Below are positions 8,338 to 15,849 of a stretch of 34,792 bases of DNA, piece after piece. Each line of letters starts with the position of its first letter. Positions within the stretch are counted from its first letter, which is position 1. The stretch covers positions 1 to 34,792 of the forward strand of contig JAFEBA010000114.1 in the NCBI GenBank assembly GCA_018266105.1, read 5' to 3'. A program made the translations under genes and the position numbers. The stretch is from a bacterium. Lineage in GTDB: Bacteria; Vulcanimicrobiota; Xenobia; Xenobiales; JADMJV01. The notes beneath the pieces are model-generated. The model had not been told where the DNA came from and did no database searches. It saw only the letters and a program-made list of their open reading frames with translations.

Positions 8338-8376
8338 AGCCGTAGCCAGTATGTCCCCCCGTCACTGGCTACGGCT
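8338..8376. terminator. Perfect 13-bp inverted repeat downstream of the M16 peptidase gene
   Basis: Arms at 8338-8350 and 8364-8376 are perfectly complementary, separated by a 13-nt loop containing a C-run. On the plus strand the right arm is followed by TTTTCCC; on the minus strand, the direction of the preceding peptidase gene, the tail is less T-rich. It lies 18 nt past the peptidase stop codon, so transcript-end processing or weak bidirectional termination is the simplest reading. Confidence 0.6.
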
Positions 8377-8393
8377 TTTCCCTGTTCGCGGGT

Positions 8394-11147
8394 TCATTTT
8401 TTGAAGTCGCCCGCCTTGACGATCGACATCTTGTCGATCAGGAAGTGGCGGCGCATGGCGTCGCCGATCTGCTGATTGGTTACGCTCATGACCTTCTTTT
8501 CGAAGTCCGCGTCCCAGGTGAATCGGCGATCGATGCGCTGATAGCGAACCAGCGTTGAGGCCAGAGCCGCGTCGTTGGAACGGGATCCCTCACGACGCTG
8601 CAGCAGAGCGTTTTTGGCGCTGGCCAGTTCGGCTTCGGTAAAGCCGTCTTTAACGGCTCTGGCCACCTCTTCACGGATCGCTTTTTCGACTTTGGGAGTG
8701 TTTTGTGGCGCGGAGATCGCATAGACTCCGAAGCTTCCAACGTTGTCCAGCGAGCCGGCCGAGAAGCTACTGCCGATGCCGTAGCTGAGACCTTCCTGCT
8801 GGCGAACCCGGTTGGCCAACCGGGAGTTCAGGAAACCGCCGCCGAGCATAAAGTTGCCGAGCGTGAGCGGCAAGTAATCCGGATTGTCATCGCGCATCAC
8901 CATATTCAGACCGCCCACCAGGGTGGCGTTGGCCTTGTCTTTCACCACCACGTCCTTCTCCAGGGCCGGCACGTCAAAGTACTGACCCGGAATGCGCTCA
9001 TAGGGCAGCGGGCTTTTCCAGCCTTCGAAGATCTCGTTCAGAGTTTTCTCCACCGCTTCGCGGTCGAAGTCTCCCACCACCGCGATTTCACCGTTGTTGG
9101 CGCCGTAGACTTTGTCGTAGTAGCCTTTGACCTGCTCTAAAGTCAGCGCTTTGGCCAGGGCGATCAGTTCCTCAGGGGTTTCGGTGTAGCGCGGATCACC
9201 GGGCGGGTAAGGCCCCAGGTGTCGAGCCAATACGTTTTCCGCCAGGGTTTCGGGATCGTTTTGCATTTGCTCTGCACCGGCCAGAGTTTCTTCTTTTTCT
9301 TGCTGGAATTCTTTCGGATCCCAGGCGGGCTGGCGCAGCACTTCCCCGATGAGCTTCAGGGTTGGCACCAGGTTTTCGCGTCGCGTCTCGATGCTGACCG
9401 AGCAGGTGGAAGCGTCGCTGCTGATGCTGACTCGCGAATGCAATTTGTCGAAGGCGTCCGCGATCTGCTCGCGGTTATGGAACTTGCTGCCCCGCAATAA
9501 CATCGAAGCCACCGATCCCGGCGCCAGTCCTGTTGCCTGAGCGGTGGCCAGGTTGGAGAAGCGCAGCGCCATGTTGAAGTTGACCGTGTTGCCACGGGTC
9601 TTCTTCTCGAACGTGGCCAGCTTCAGGCCGGAAGGCAGCACGATTCGTTTGTCTCGAGCGTTGCAGTTGGCCGGCGTAGGCAGGAAGACCTCGCCCTGGG
9701 CCACCGGTGGCTTGCCCTTGTAGTTCTTGACGGCTGCAGCCGGGTCGGCCACCCAGGGGACTTCGGCTCGAACCGGCGAGTCGGTCGGTAAGAATTTGCC
9801 CAGGGTTCGGTTTGAGGGCATCAGGTAGGCCTTGGCCACTCGCTGCACATCCGCCGGGGTGACCGCCTCCAGACGGTCGCGATAGAGGAAGAAGAGACGC
9901 CAATCGCCCATAGCGGCCCATTCAGAAAGCTGCAGGGCCAGACGGTCGCTCTTGTTGAGGGTCTGTTCCACCTGCTTGAGTAAGGTGGTTTTGGCTCGCT
10001 CGACCTCCTCTGTACTGGGTGCGGAATTGGGGAACTCTTCTATGGTTTTAACCAGGATGTCAGTGGCTTCGTCCAGGTTGCCGTCTTTTCGCAGGCTGCA
10101 AGAAAAGACGTCCACGCCTGGCTCGCGCAGTTGATAGGCGCCACCGCCCACGTCCACGGCTTTGCCCGAGCCGACCAGGGCTTTGTAGAGTCGACCGGAG
10201 GGGGTATCGGCCAGCACTTCACTCATGACGTCGACCGCCGCAAAATCCGGATGGGACCCGGGCGGAACGTGGTAGCAGGCCATGGCCGCCTTGATGTCTC
10301 CTACTCGGCGCAGGGTGACTGTGCGCTCTCCGTCCTGGGTGGGTTCCTCGGTATAGGTCGGAATCAACTTGCGAGCCGGCCGTGGAATGGGGGCAAAATA
10401 CTGTTCCACCATGGCCAGGGTTTCGGCTTCGTTGATTTTGCCGGCTACCACCAGCACGGCGTTGTCAGGCTGGTAGAAGCGACGATAAAAAGCCTGAAGG
10501 CGCTCGATCGGCACCCTCTCGATGTCCGAGCGGGCCCCGATAGTGGGGTTGCCGTAGTTGTGCCAGAGGAACGCCCGGGAGATGACTCGCTCGCTCAGAA
10601 TGCTGCCGGGGTCATTTTCGCCGCTCTCGAACTCGTTGCGCACCACCGTCATCTCGCTGTCCAGGTCTTTGCGAGCGATAAAGGAGTTGATCATGCGATC
10701 GCTCTCCAGGGCCAGAGACCACTCCAGGTTCTCCTTGCTGGCCTGGAATGTTTCGTAATAGTTGGTGCGATCCAGCCAGGTTGTTCCGTTAGGGCGGGCG
10801 CCGTGACGGGTCAGTTCTTCAGGAATTTTGCGGTGCTTGGTGGAGCCTTTGAACATCAGATGTTCCAAGAGATGGGCCATGCCGGTTTCGCCGTAGCCTT
10901 CGTGGCGTGAGCCCACCAGATAGGTAATATTGGTGGTGATGGTGGCCGAGGAGGGGTCGGGAAAGAGCAGCACTCTCAGGCCGTTGGGCAGCACATACTC
11001 GGTGATGCCTTCCACGGTGGTGACTTTCTTGGCCAAGGATTGTTTCTGGGTCACCGTCGGCTTGGCCACGGCCGGAATGCTCACGGCACTATTGAGAAGG
11101 GCCGTTATGGCCAAGAACTTCATGGATGAGAGTAAGTGTTCACGCAT
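8394..11147 (-). CDS. M16 family zinc peptidase (two-domain, secreted)
   Basis: A 917-residue insulinase/pitrilysin-type metallopeptidase with duplicated M16 halves. The N-terminal half holds the inverted zinc motif HLLEH (H92, E95, H96) and the third ligand E172 within NEFESG. The C-terminal half (from about residue 490) lacks HxxEH and has the usual GLSYGIGSSF-type closing motif, as expected of the inactive partner domain. A signal-peptide-like N-terminus (KFLAITALLNSAVSIPAVA) suggests export to the periplasm or surface. The start at ATG 11147 has only weak AGG upstream; an internal ATG at 11123 is an alternative that leaves the signal peptide intact. It follows the GspF-like gene by 36 nt and is likely in its operon. 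Substrate unknown; related enzymes degrade peptides. Confidence 0.93.
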   Translation of the reverse strand: MREHLLSSMKFLAITALLNSAVSIPAVAKPTVTQKQSLAKKVTTVEGITEYVLPNGLRVLLFPDPSSATITTNITYLVGSRHEGYGETGMAHLLEHLMFKGSTKHRKIPEELTRHGARPNGTTWLDRTNYYETFQASKENLEWSLALESDRMINSFIARKDLDSEMTVVRNEFESGENDPGSILSERVISRAFLWHNYGNPTIGARSDIERVPIERLQAFYRRFYQPDNAVLVVAGKINEAETLAMVEQYFAPIPRPARKLIPTYTEEPTQDGERTVTLRRVGDIKAAMACYHVPPGSHPDFAAVDVMSEVLADTPSGRLYKALVGSGKAVDVGGGAYQLREPGVDVFSCSLRKDGNLDEATDILVKTIEEFPNSAPSTEEVERAKTTLLKQVEQTLNKSDRLALQLSEWAAMGDWRLFFLYRDRLEAVTPADVQRVAKAYLMPSNRTLGKFLPTDSPVRAEVPWVADPAAAVKNYKGKPPVAQGEVFLPTPANCNARDKRIVLPSGLKLATFEKKTRGNTVNFNMALRFSNLATAQATGLAPGSVASMLLRGSKFHNREQIADAFDKLHSRVSISSDASTCSVSIETRRENLVPTLKLIGEVLRQPAWDPKEFQQEKEETLAGAEQMQNDPETLAENVLARHLGPYPPGDPRYTETPEELIALAKALTLEQVKGYYDKVYGANNGEIAVVGDFDREAVEKTLNEIFEGWKSPLPYERIPGQYFDVPALEKDVVVKDKANATLVGGLNMVMRDDNPDYLPLTLGNFMLGGGFLNSRLANRVRQQEGLSYGIGSSFSAGSLDNVGSFGVYAISAPQNTPKVEKAIREEVARAVKDGFTEAELASAKNALLQRREGSRSNDAALASTLVRYQRIDRRFTWDADFEKKVMSVTNQQIGDAMRRHFLIDKMSIVKAGDFKK

Positions 11148-11183
11148 AGAGGCCTGCGTTCGTGCCTGGCAGCCGGCTGCCTT

Positions 11184-12161
11184 TTACATTTGGAAGATCG
11201 GTGCGTAGGTGGCCATCAGCAATTTGTAGACCCTGAATCCAACCAGGCCTCCCACCGCCAGCAGCATCAACACAGGCAGAAGGGTCATGATCAAATTCAC
11301 CCGGCTGCGGTATTCCATCTCCAGCAGCTCGGCGCCCTTGGCCAGCATGGGACCCATCTGACCGGTCTCTTCGCCACTTTCCACCAGCGAGGTCACCGTG
11401 ATTGGAAACAGTTGTGAACGAATCATCATCTGCGAGAGCTTGCCGTCGGTTCCCACTCGCTGATAGCTGCCGTAGAGGAGGCTACGTACCCAGTTATTGC
11501 CGCAGGCCCGAGCCGCCACTTGAAAGGCGTGATAGGGCAACGTGCCGGCATCAATCAGGTGAGACAGGGCCCGGGTGAACCGAGTCAGTGCCAGCAGGCG
11601 CAGCACGCCGCCCAGCACCGGAATGAGATTCAATGTGGTGTCAATCAAGTAGCGGAATGTTCCTGTGCTGGCGCCCAGTCGATAAGCCGTCCAGAGCACT
11701 CCCAGCACCAAATAGATGGGGAAAAGGGTGCCCAGCGTGAGCTTCAGGTAGGCTTCCGGGCCGTCTTTAATGAGGACCACCAGCGAGGGTACAAAGATTG
11801 CGAAATGGGATACGAAGACGGGATAGACCATCTTGGAGGTGAGGCTTTGCACCAATTGATGGGTCTGCTCCAGTTCCTGGGCCAGCACATTGAGTTGGGT
11901 GTCGAGCGTTCCCGAGGTTTCGCCCGTGCTGATCATGGCCACTTCATACTCACTAAAGAGAAAAGGGTAGGCGGCCAGGGCCTTGGAAAGGCTGTTCCCG
12001 GCCAAGATTTTCTGGGCGATCTCCCGGGCCTGGGGCAGCAGCCCCGTACCGGCTGTGGTGATGGCTCGATCGAGCGGCAGGGCTGAGGTGATCATGGTAG
12101 CCAGCTGGCGGAAGAATACCGTCTTGTTTTTGAGCGGAAAACCGCCGAACAGTCCGTTCAT
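11184..12161 (-). CDS. Type II secretion/type IV pilus inner-membrane platform protein (GspF/PilC-like), orphan
   Basis: A 325-residue protein with two copies of the T2SSF domain. The first (from FFRQLATMITSALPLDRAI) and second (from FTRALSHLIDAGTLPYHAF) each end in a Gly-Glu-x-Ser/Thr-Gly motif (STGETSGTLD and ESGEETGQM). Three hydrophobic spans are seen, two central and one near the C-terminus, as in GspF/PilC. It is shorter than the usual roughly 400 residues because the N-terminal cytoplasmic extension is missing. The start is ATG 12161, fixed by AAGGAG at 12169-12174 with 7-nt spacing; the longer open frame to 12278 would run into the divergent gene. No ATPase, pilin or secretin gene is adjacent, so the partner machinery must be elsewhere. 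Confidence 0.88.
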   Translation of the reverse strand: MNGLFGGFPLKNKTVFFRQLATMITSALPLDRAITTAGTGLLPQAREIAQKILAGNSLSKALAAYPFLFSEYEVAMISTGETSGTLDTQLNVLAQELEQTHQLVQSLTSKMVYPVFVSHFAIFVPSLVVLIKDGPEAYLKLTLGTLFPIYLVLGVLWTAYRLGASTGTFRYLIDTTLNLIPVLGGVLRLLALTRFTRALSHLIDAGTLPYHAFQVAARACGNNWVRSLLYGSYQRVGTDGKLSQMMIRSQLFPITVTSLVESGEETGQMGPMLAKGAELLEMEYRSRVNLIMTLLPVLMLLAVGGLVGFRVYKLLMATYAPIFQM

Positions 12162-12168
12162 GGCCTGG

Positions 12169-12174
12169 CTCCTT
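12169..12174 (-). promoter_or_regulatory. Ribosome binding site deciding the GspF-like start
   Basis: AAGGAG on the minus strand sits 7 nt before ATG 12161 and is the best Shine-Dalgarno in this region. It supports a 325-residue product rather than the 364-residue reading. Confidence 0.7.
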
Positions 12175-12242
12175 CGGATTGTGGACTTTTCTCTGTGGAT
12201 GCACAAAATTCGGGCCGGAAAGGCGGGTCCCCTGTGAGAGTC

Positions 12243-12929
12243 ATGCAAATGAATTGGCTGGACCTTTGCTTCTTGCACTGGCCGGTCCGTGTCGCTGACT
12301 TGCGCCCTTTCATTCCCCCCGCGTTGGAGGTGGATAGCTACGACGGTTGGGCCTGGTTGGCTCTGGTGCCTTTTACCATGAGTGGGGTCAAACCGATCGG
12401 TTGGCCAGACCTGCCGGGGGTATCAGCCTTCCCGGAATTCAACGTGCGCACCTATGTGCGCGATCGAGCGGTATCAGGCGTCTGGTTTTTCAGTCTGGAC
12501 GCCGGACAGCGCCTGGCGGTCCGCATTGCTCGCAGGTTCTTTCATCTACCCTATTTCGATGCCACCTTCGAGCGCAGCTGGCAACAGGGCTGGTGTCACT
12601 ACTTTGTGCGTCGCACCCATTTTCGCGCTCCGGCTGTGCATTTTCAGGGGCGTTTCCGGCCCGTTGGCGAGGTCTTTCACTCCCAGTCGGGCTCACTGGA
12701 GGAGTTTTTAACCGAGCGCTACTGGCTTTTCTCTCAGCACCCGGATGGCCGGGTTTTCCGGGCCCGAGTCTTCCACGAACGTTGGCCTCTGCAAGCGGCG
12801 GAGATTGATCTTGATCATTTTTCAATGGAGGCCCCCTTGGGTTTGCGCTTGCTGGGCCCACCCAAGAGCCAGCTCTTTTCGGCTCGAATCAAGACTTCGG
12901 CTCAGCTCCTGGAGCCGGCTGAGCTGTGA
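12243..12929 (+). CDS. DUF2071 (YqjF-like) family protein
   Basis: About 228 residues matching the DUF2071 pattern: an N-terminal LCFLHWPVRVADLRPFIPP motif, then a Trp-rich strand region (DGWAWLALVPFTMSGV), a central FPEFNVRTYVRDR motif, GVWFFSLDAG, and RRFFHLPYF. These hallmarks define the family, whose biochemical role is not established; the fold resembles acetoacetate decarboxylase-like barrels. Possible starts are GTG 12234 (AGGCGGG six nucleotides upstream), ATG 12243 and ATG 12249; the first conserved residues begin just after these. An earlier in-frame start at 12195 only adds a non-conserved basic leader. The gene diverges from the GspF-like gene. Confidence 0.85.
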   Translation: MQMNWLDLCFLHWPVRVADLRPFIPPALEVDSYDGWAWLALVPFTMSGVKPIGWPDLPGVSAFPEFNVRTYVRDRAVSGVWFFSLDAGQRLAVRIARRFFHLPYFDATFERSWQQGWCHYFVRRTHFRAPAVHFQGRFRPVGEVFHSQSGSLEEFLTERYWLFSQHPDGRVFRARVFHERWPLQAAEIDLDHFSMEAPLGLRLLGPPKSQLFSARIKTSAQLLEPAEL

Positions 12930-12992
12930 AATGAGAAATGCTGGAGTCCGCAGAATTGGCCCGGAGATCGACAGATGACTCGGGAGGTCTAA

Positions 12993-13337
12993 ATGAAACT
13001 CTGGATGGTTGGCCTGATCATGAGCCTGTTCATGGTGGGTTGCGGAATCAACTCGGTTACGAAGGCGGAACTTGAGGCCGTCAAGGTCGGCGACGTGCTG
13101 ATCTATCGCCATCGACTGAACGGCAAGAGCTGGATGTACGGCAACAAGGTCACTAAGATCGAGGGAGATACCATCTTCTACGTCTCCAGCACCAAGACCG
13201 CCACCTCCAAAAATATGGACATCGATACCTTCGAAAAAGACGCCCCCGAGGAGAGTATGAAGAAGTCGGAACTGCTTCAATACGAGAACGAGCAGGGTGA
13301 GGACAAGAAAGTCATCATCGAGATTCGGAAACCCTAG
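12993..13337 (+). CDS. Small predicted lipoprotein, 114 aa
   Basis: The N-terminus has a short hydrophobic signal (MVGLIMSLFMVG) ending in a lipobox-like FMVGC with Cys17 as the lipidation site. The mature part is about 97 residues, hydrophilic, with a predicted small beta barrel (KVGDVLIYRHRL, VTKIEGDTIFYVSS, VIIEIRKP), possibly SH3-like. ATG 12993 has GGGAGG seven nucleotides upstream. Its TAG stop interlocks with the stop of the convergent peptidase gene on a single CTAG (13334-13337). Family not recognised. Confidence 0.75.
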   Translation: MKLWMVGLIMSLFMVGCGINSVTKAELEAVKVGDVLIYRHRLNGKSWMYGNKVTKIEGDTIFYVSSTKTATSKNMDIDTFEKDAPEESMKKSELLQYENEQGEDKKVIIEIRKP

Positions 13338-14509
13338 AAGCGCTTGTCCAGCCATTTGGACCACCCGGTGGCCCGGTCAAAGTCCAGGTCCTGATATTTC
13401 AACTGGCGTCCGGCTACGGATTTGCCGTCGGGAGCTTTAACCCGCCCGCTTTGCTTAATTTTACCTGCCGGTAGATAAACGGAGAGTCCATTTCCATCCG
13501 ACAGCTCTTCGCCCTGGCAATGGTTGCCAAGCAGGGTCGCTCGCAGTGCTTTTTCCACTCGGGCCGCGGCTTCAGCCACATCTCCCGCCTGCTCCCTGAG
13601 TAGTTGACAGAAATGGGCAATGTCGCGATAGTCGCTGTCCGGTTTGGACTCGGAGTCCAGGTTAAAGTGCTGAGTCTCCTCAATCATTTCTTTCAGCTGG
13701 CTCCTGGGAATAGCGCTGGCGGCCAGGCTGCGGCCCAGGCCCTGCATGGCCTCGCCCAGCGCCTCCACCCGACCCAGGCGAATGGCGGCCAACTGCTCGG
13801 CCGATTGGGGCTTGCCCGCGTCCACTCTGCGCGCCGAATCGTCAGCCGAGAGGTTGACCAGGTCGGTGGCCAGTTGCTGTGGTGTCAGCTTTGGGTGAGC
13901 CACCAGATGTCCCAGGAAATCTTTGTGGGGCAGACCCATGGTGCCGATCACTTCTTCCGAGGCAACCAGAATGCCAGCCGAATCCCGCAGCTGGTAGGCT
14001 ACTTCTAGCGAGCCCATTTCGCAGGCGTCCATGACCAGCAGGTCGGGTTTGCTGGAGCCCAGGGCTGCTTTGAACTCTTTCAGGTCCAGCACGTCTTTGT
14101 GAAGATAGTCAAAGCCGGTGCCTTCAAAGCCCTTGCCGTGGTCGCCAATCACCAGCATGGTGTGCCGGGCCGGGTAGTTTTTCATGCCCCAGCGTAAAAA
14201 ATCTCCGAGCGTCTGACTTTCCCCGTGGTTGGGCGATTCCGGTTGCGAGTAGACGGGCTTGCTGACGATTTTGGACTTGGAAGAGCCTTTGCCCACCTCG
14301 TAGCGGCGCATTCCCGTCCAGTCTCCGTCCAGCCGGGTCGGCTTCTTTTGTGGAGAGCGGGAGAGCTGAGCCAGGATGGTGACCTGATCGGTCGAGCCCA
14401 CCTTTTCCAGATCGATCAGGTTGCGAACCAGGTCCGGCTGCAAATCATTGTTGCCGTTCAGGTAGTAAAGGACGGTCCAGTCTCTCTTGGGGGCTCGGCT
14501 GATGAGCAT
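13334..14509 (-). CDS. Clostripain-family (C11) cysteine peptidase
   Basis: A 391-residue protein with the caspase-like clan CD catalytic dyad. The His is in IGDHGKGF (H124) and the Cys in VMDACEMGSLEVAY (C163), each following a hydrophobic strand as in clostripain. The N-terminal DWTVLYYLNGNNDLQPD strand is also typical of the family. No signal peptide or lipobox is visible, so it appears cytoplasmic unless exported by an unusual route. Members cut after Arg or Lys; specificity here is not readable. It points away from a subtilase gene across a 239-nt control region, which suggests but does not prove joint regulation. Confidence 0.9.
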   Translation of the reverse strand: MLISRAPKRDWTVLYYLNGNNDLQPDLVRNLIDLEKVGSTDQVTILAQLSRSPQKKPTRLDGDWTGMRRYEVGKGSSKSKIVSKPVYSQPESPNHGESQTLGDFLRWGMKNYPARHTMLVIGDHGKGFEGTGFDYLHKDVLDLKEFKAALGSSKPDLLVMDACEMGSLEVAYQLRDSAGILVASEEVIGTMGLPHKDFLGHLVAHPKLTPQQLATDLVNLSADDSARRVDAGKPQSAEQLAAIRLGRVEALGEAMQGLGRSLAASAIPRSQLKEMIEETQHFNLDSESKPDSDYRDIAHFCQLLREQAGDVAEAAARVEKALRATLLGNHCQGEELSDGNGLSVYLPAGKIKQSGRVKAPDGKSVAGRQLKYQDLDFDRATGWSKWLDKRF

Positions 14510-14748
14510 AGATCCATGTAATCGCGTTCACCTGAAAGGATCAGCCGTCTGCTTGTAAACTTCATGCGATTCGAGGCGAGTTAATCGATCGTTAATCAGG
14601 CCCGTGAGTTGAGCCTGGAGCCGCTCCCGAGAGTTAACCCGCTGTTCAAAGCCCGGGGCGACTCACGACCTTTGTACAACCTTTAGCTGCTAATCTAAAT
14701 CCACAGACGGCCACAGCCGCGGATCTGGTTGCGAGAGAGGTTTCATCG
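14510..14748. promoter_or_regulatory. Divergent control region between two peptidase genes
   Basis: The 239-nt gap between the clostripain-like and subtilase genes must hold both promoters. Two copies of GTTAATC (14580-14586 and 14591-14597) are spaced 11 nt apart, about one helical turn, with a related GTTAACC some 40 nt further on. This could be an operator, but no matching regulator is nearby. No confident -35/-10 pair was found. Confidence 0.35.
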
Positions 14749-15849
14749 ATGGCTAACGCGTTTCCGGGAATGGGTTTCAATCCGAGCTTCACGCCCCCGA
14801 CGCCCAACATTCCGCCGGTTTGCCGGGACGGCAATGGTGAAACCAACGGTAAGGCACGCCCCGGTTCGCTGGTGGTGGTGGATAACCAGTTTGTCTGCAA
14901 CGATGTTTATGAGGGCCACGGCTCGCTGGTCAGCCGGAGCGCCCGCTCCAGTGGATTCCAAGGACCGATTCAGCGTCAACAGCTGTCTTTTGGGCCCGGA
15001 CCGAACGGATTGGGCTTGTTCGAACCCAACCTGAGCCCGGCCGAGGCACGCAAGCGGTTGGAAGCGCAAGCGTCCAGCATGGTCACCGGCAACCTGAACT
15101 CCTACACGGCGGCCTTGAACCATCAGTCCGCTGCCGGGGTGAAGAATTCGGTTGTCAACCTCTCGGGTGGGCTGAATAAGGCGGACGTCTTTCGCAATAT
15201 GATGAATTCCGCCCTGGCCAGTCCTGAGACGATGGATAATGCTTTCCGCGCAGCGGGTGTGGACAAGGATAAGATGGCCTCGCCCGACCCTAAGGTTTCC
15301 GGCCCCGAGCATCTCAAGTTTCAGCAGATGATGATGGATTCCATCAACCGTGGATTGGATGGCAATCCCCAGGTTGGCAAGGCTCGGCGGAACTATGACC
15401 AGGCCGTACAGCGTTTTGAAGCCAACCACAACTCAGTGGTGGTTGCGGTCGGAAATACCGGTGAGGATCGCGGGCGCATTCACCCGGGCGTGAAAGTTCC
15501 GGATGACTTCGATCGCAGTTTCAACATCAACGACCAGGTGACCGCGGTGGGCTCCAGTCTGCGCGGCCTGGGCCGGGCCAGCTACAGCGCCAACGAGCGC
15601 AACAACATCATCTACGCTGAAGGTCTGGCACCTGGCGACAATCTGCCTCAGGGCCAGACTCAGGTTGCCGACGGAACCAGCTACGCCGCTCCCCGAGTTT
15701 CGGCTTTGATGGCCGAGATCCACCGCCGTCACCCCAAACTGACCAGCCAGCAGGCCGAGAATCTGCTCCGTCAGCAGCTCACCGACGAGCGCGGTGGCTA
15801 TACCGAAGTGGACCCCCTTAAGGCTCGGAGATTTCTGGCCGAGGGTTAG
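14749..15849 (+). CDS. Subtilisin-like (S8) serine peptidase, atypical
   Basis: A 366-residue protein with the S8 triad. D45 is in LVVVDNQF, H57 in YEGHGSLVS, and S311 in DGTSYAAPRVSALMAEI; the oxyanion-hole N236 is in VVAVGNTGED. VNLSGG at 136-141 is the conserved substrate-strand motif. Asp and His are only 12 residues apart, much closer than in classical subtilisins, and about 90 residues after VNLSGG form a helical insertion. There is no signal peptide or inhibitor propeptide, so maturation and location are unclear. The upstream sequence has GAGAGAGG about 10 nt before the ATG. It diverges from a clostripain-like gene and its last 32 nt overlap the convergent glycosidase gene. Confidence 0.88.
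   Translation: MANAFPGMGFNPSFTPPTPNIPPVCRDGNGETNGKARPGSLVVVDNQFVCNDVYEGHGSLVSRSARSSGFQGPIQRQQLSFGPGPNGLGLFEPNLSPAEARKRLEAQASSMVTGNLNSYTAALNHQSAAGVKNSVVNLSGGLNKADVFRNMMNSALASPETMDNAFRAAGVDKDKMASPDPKVSGPEHLKFQQMMMDSINRGLDGNPQVGKARRNYDQAVQRFEANHNSVVVAVGNTGEDRGRIHPGVKVPDDFDRSFNINDQVTAVGSSLRGLGRASYSANERNNIIYAEGLAPGDNLPQGQTQVADGTSYAAPRVSALMAEIHRRHPKLTSQQAENLLRQQLTDERGGYTEVDPLKARRFLAEG

Noticed and set aside
10131..10910. Plus-strand frame of 259 codons
   Set aside because: Antisense shadow of the M16 peptidase gene, whose catalytic motifs are intact on the minus strand.
12162..12278. N-terminal extension of the GspF-like protein
   Set aside because: It lacks conservation and overlaps the divergent gene; AAGGAG before ATG 12161 gives a clear start.
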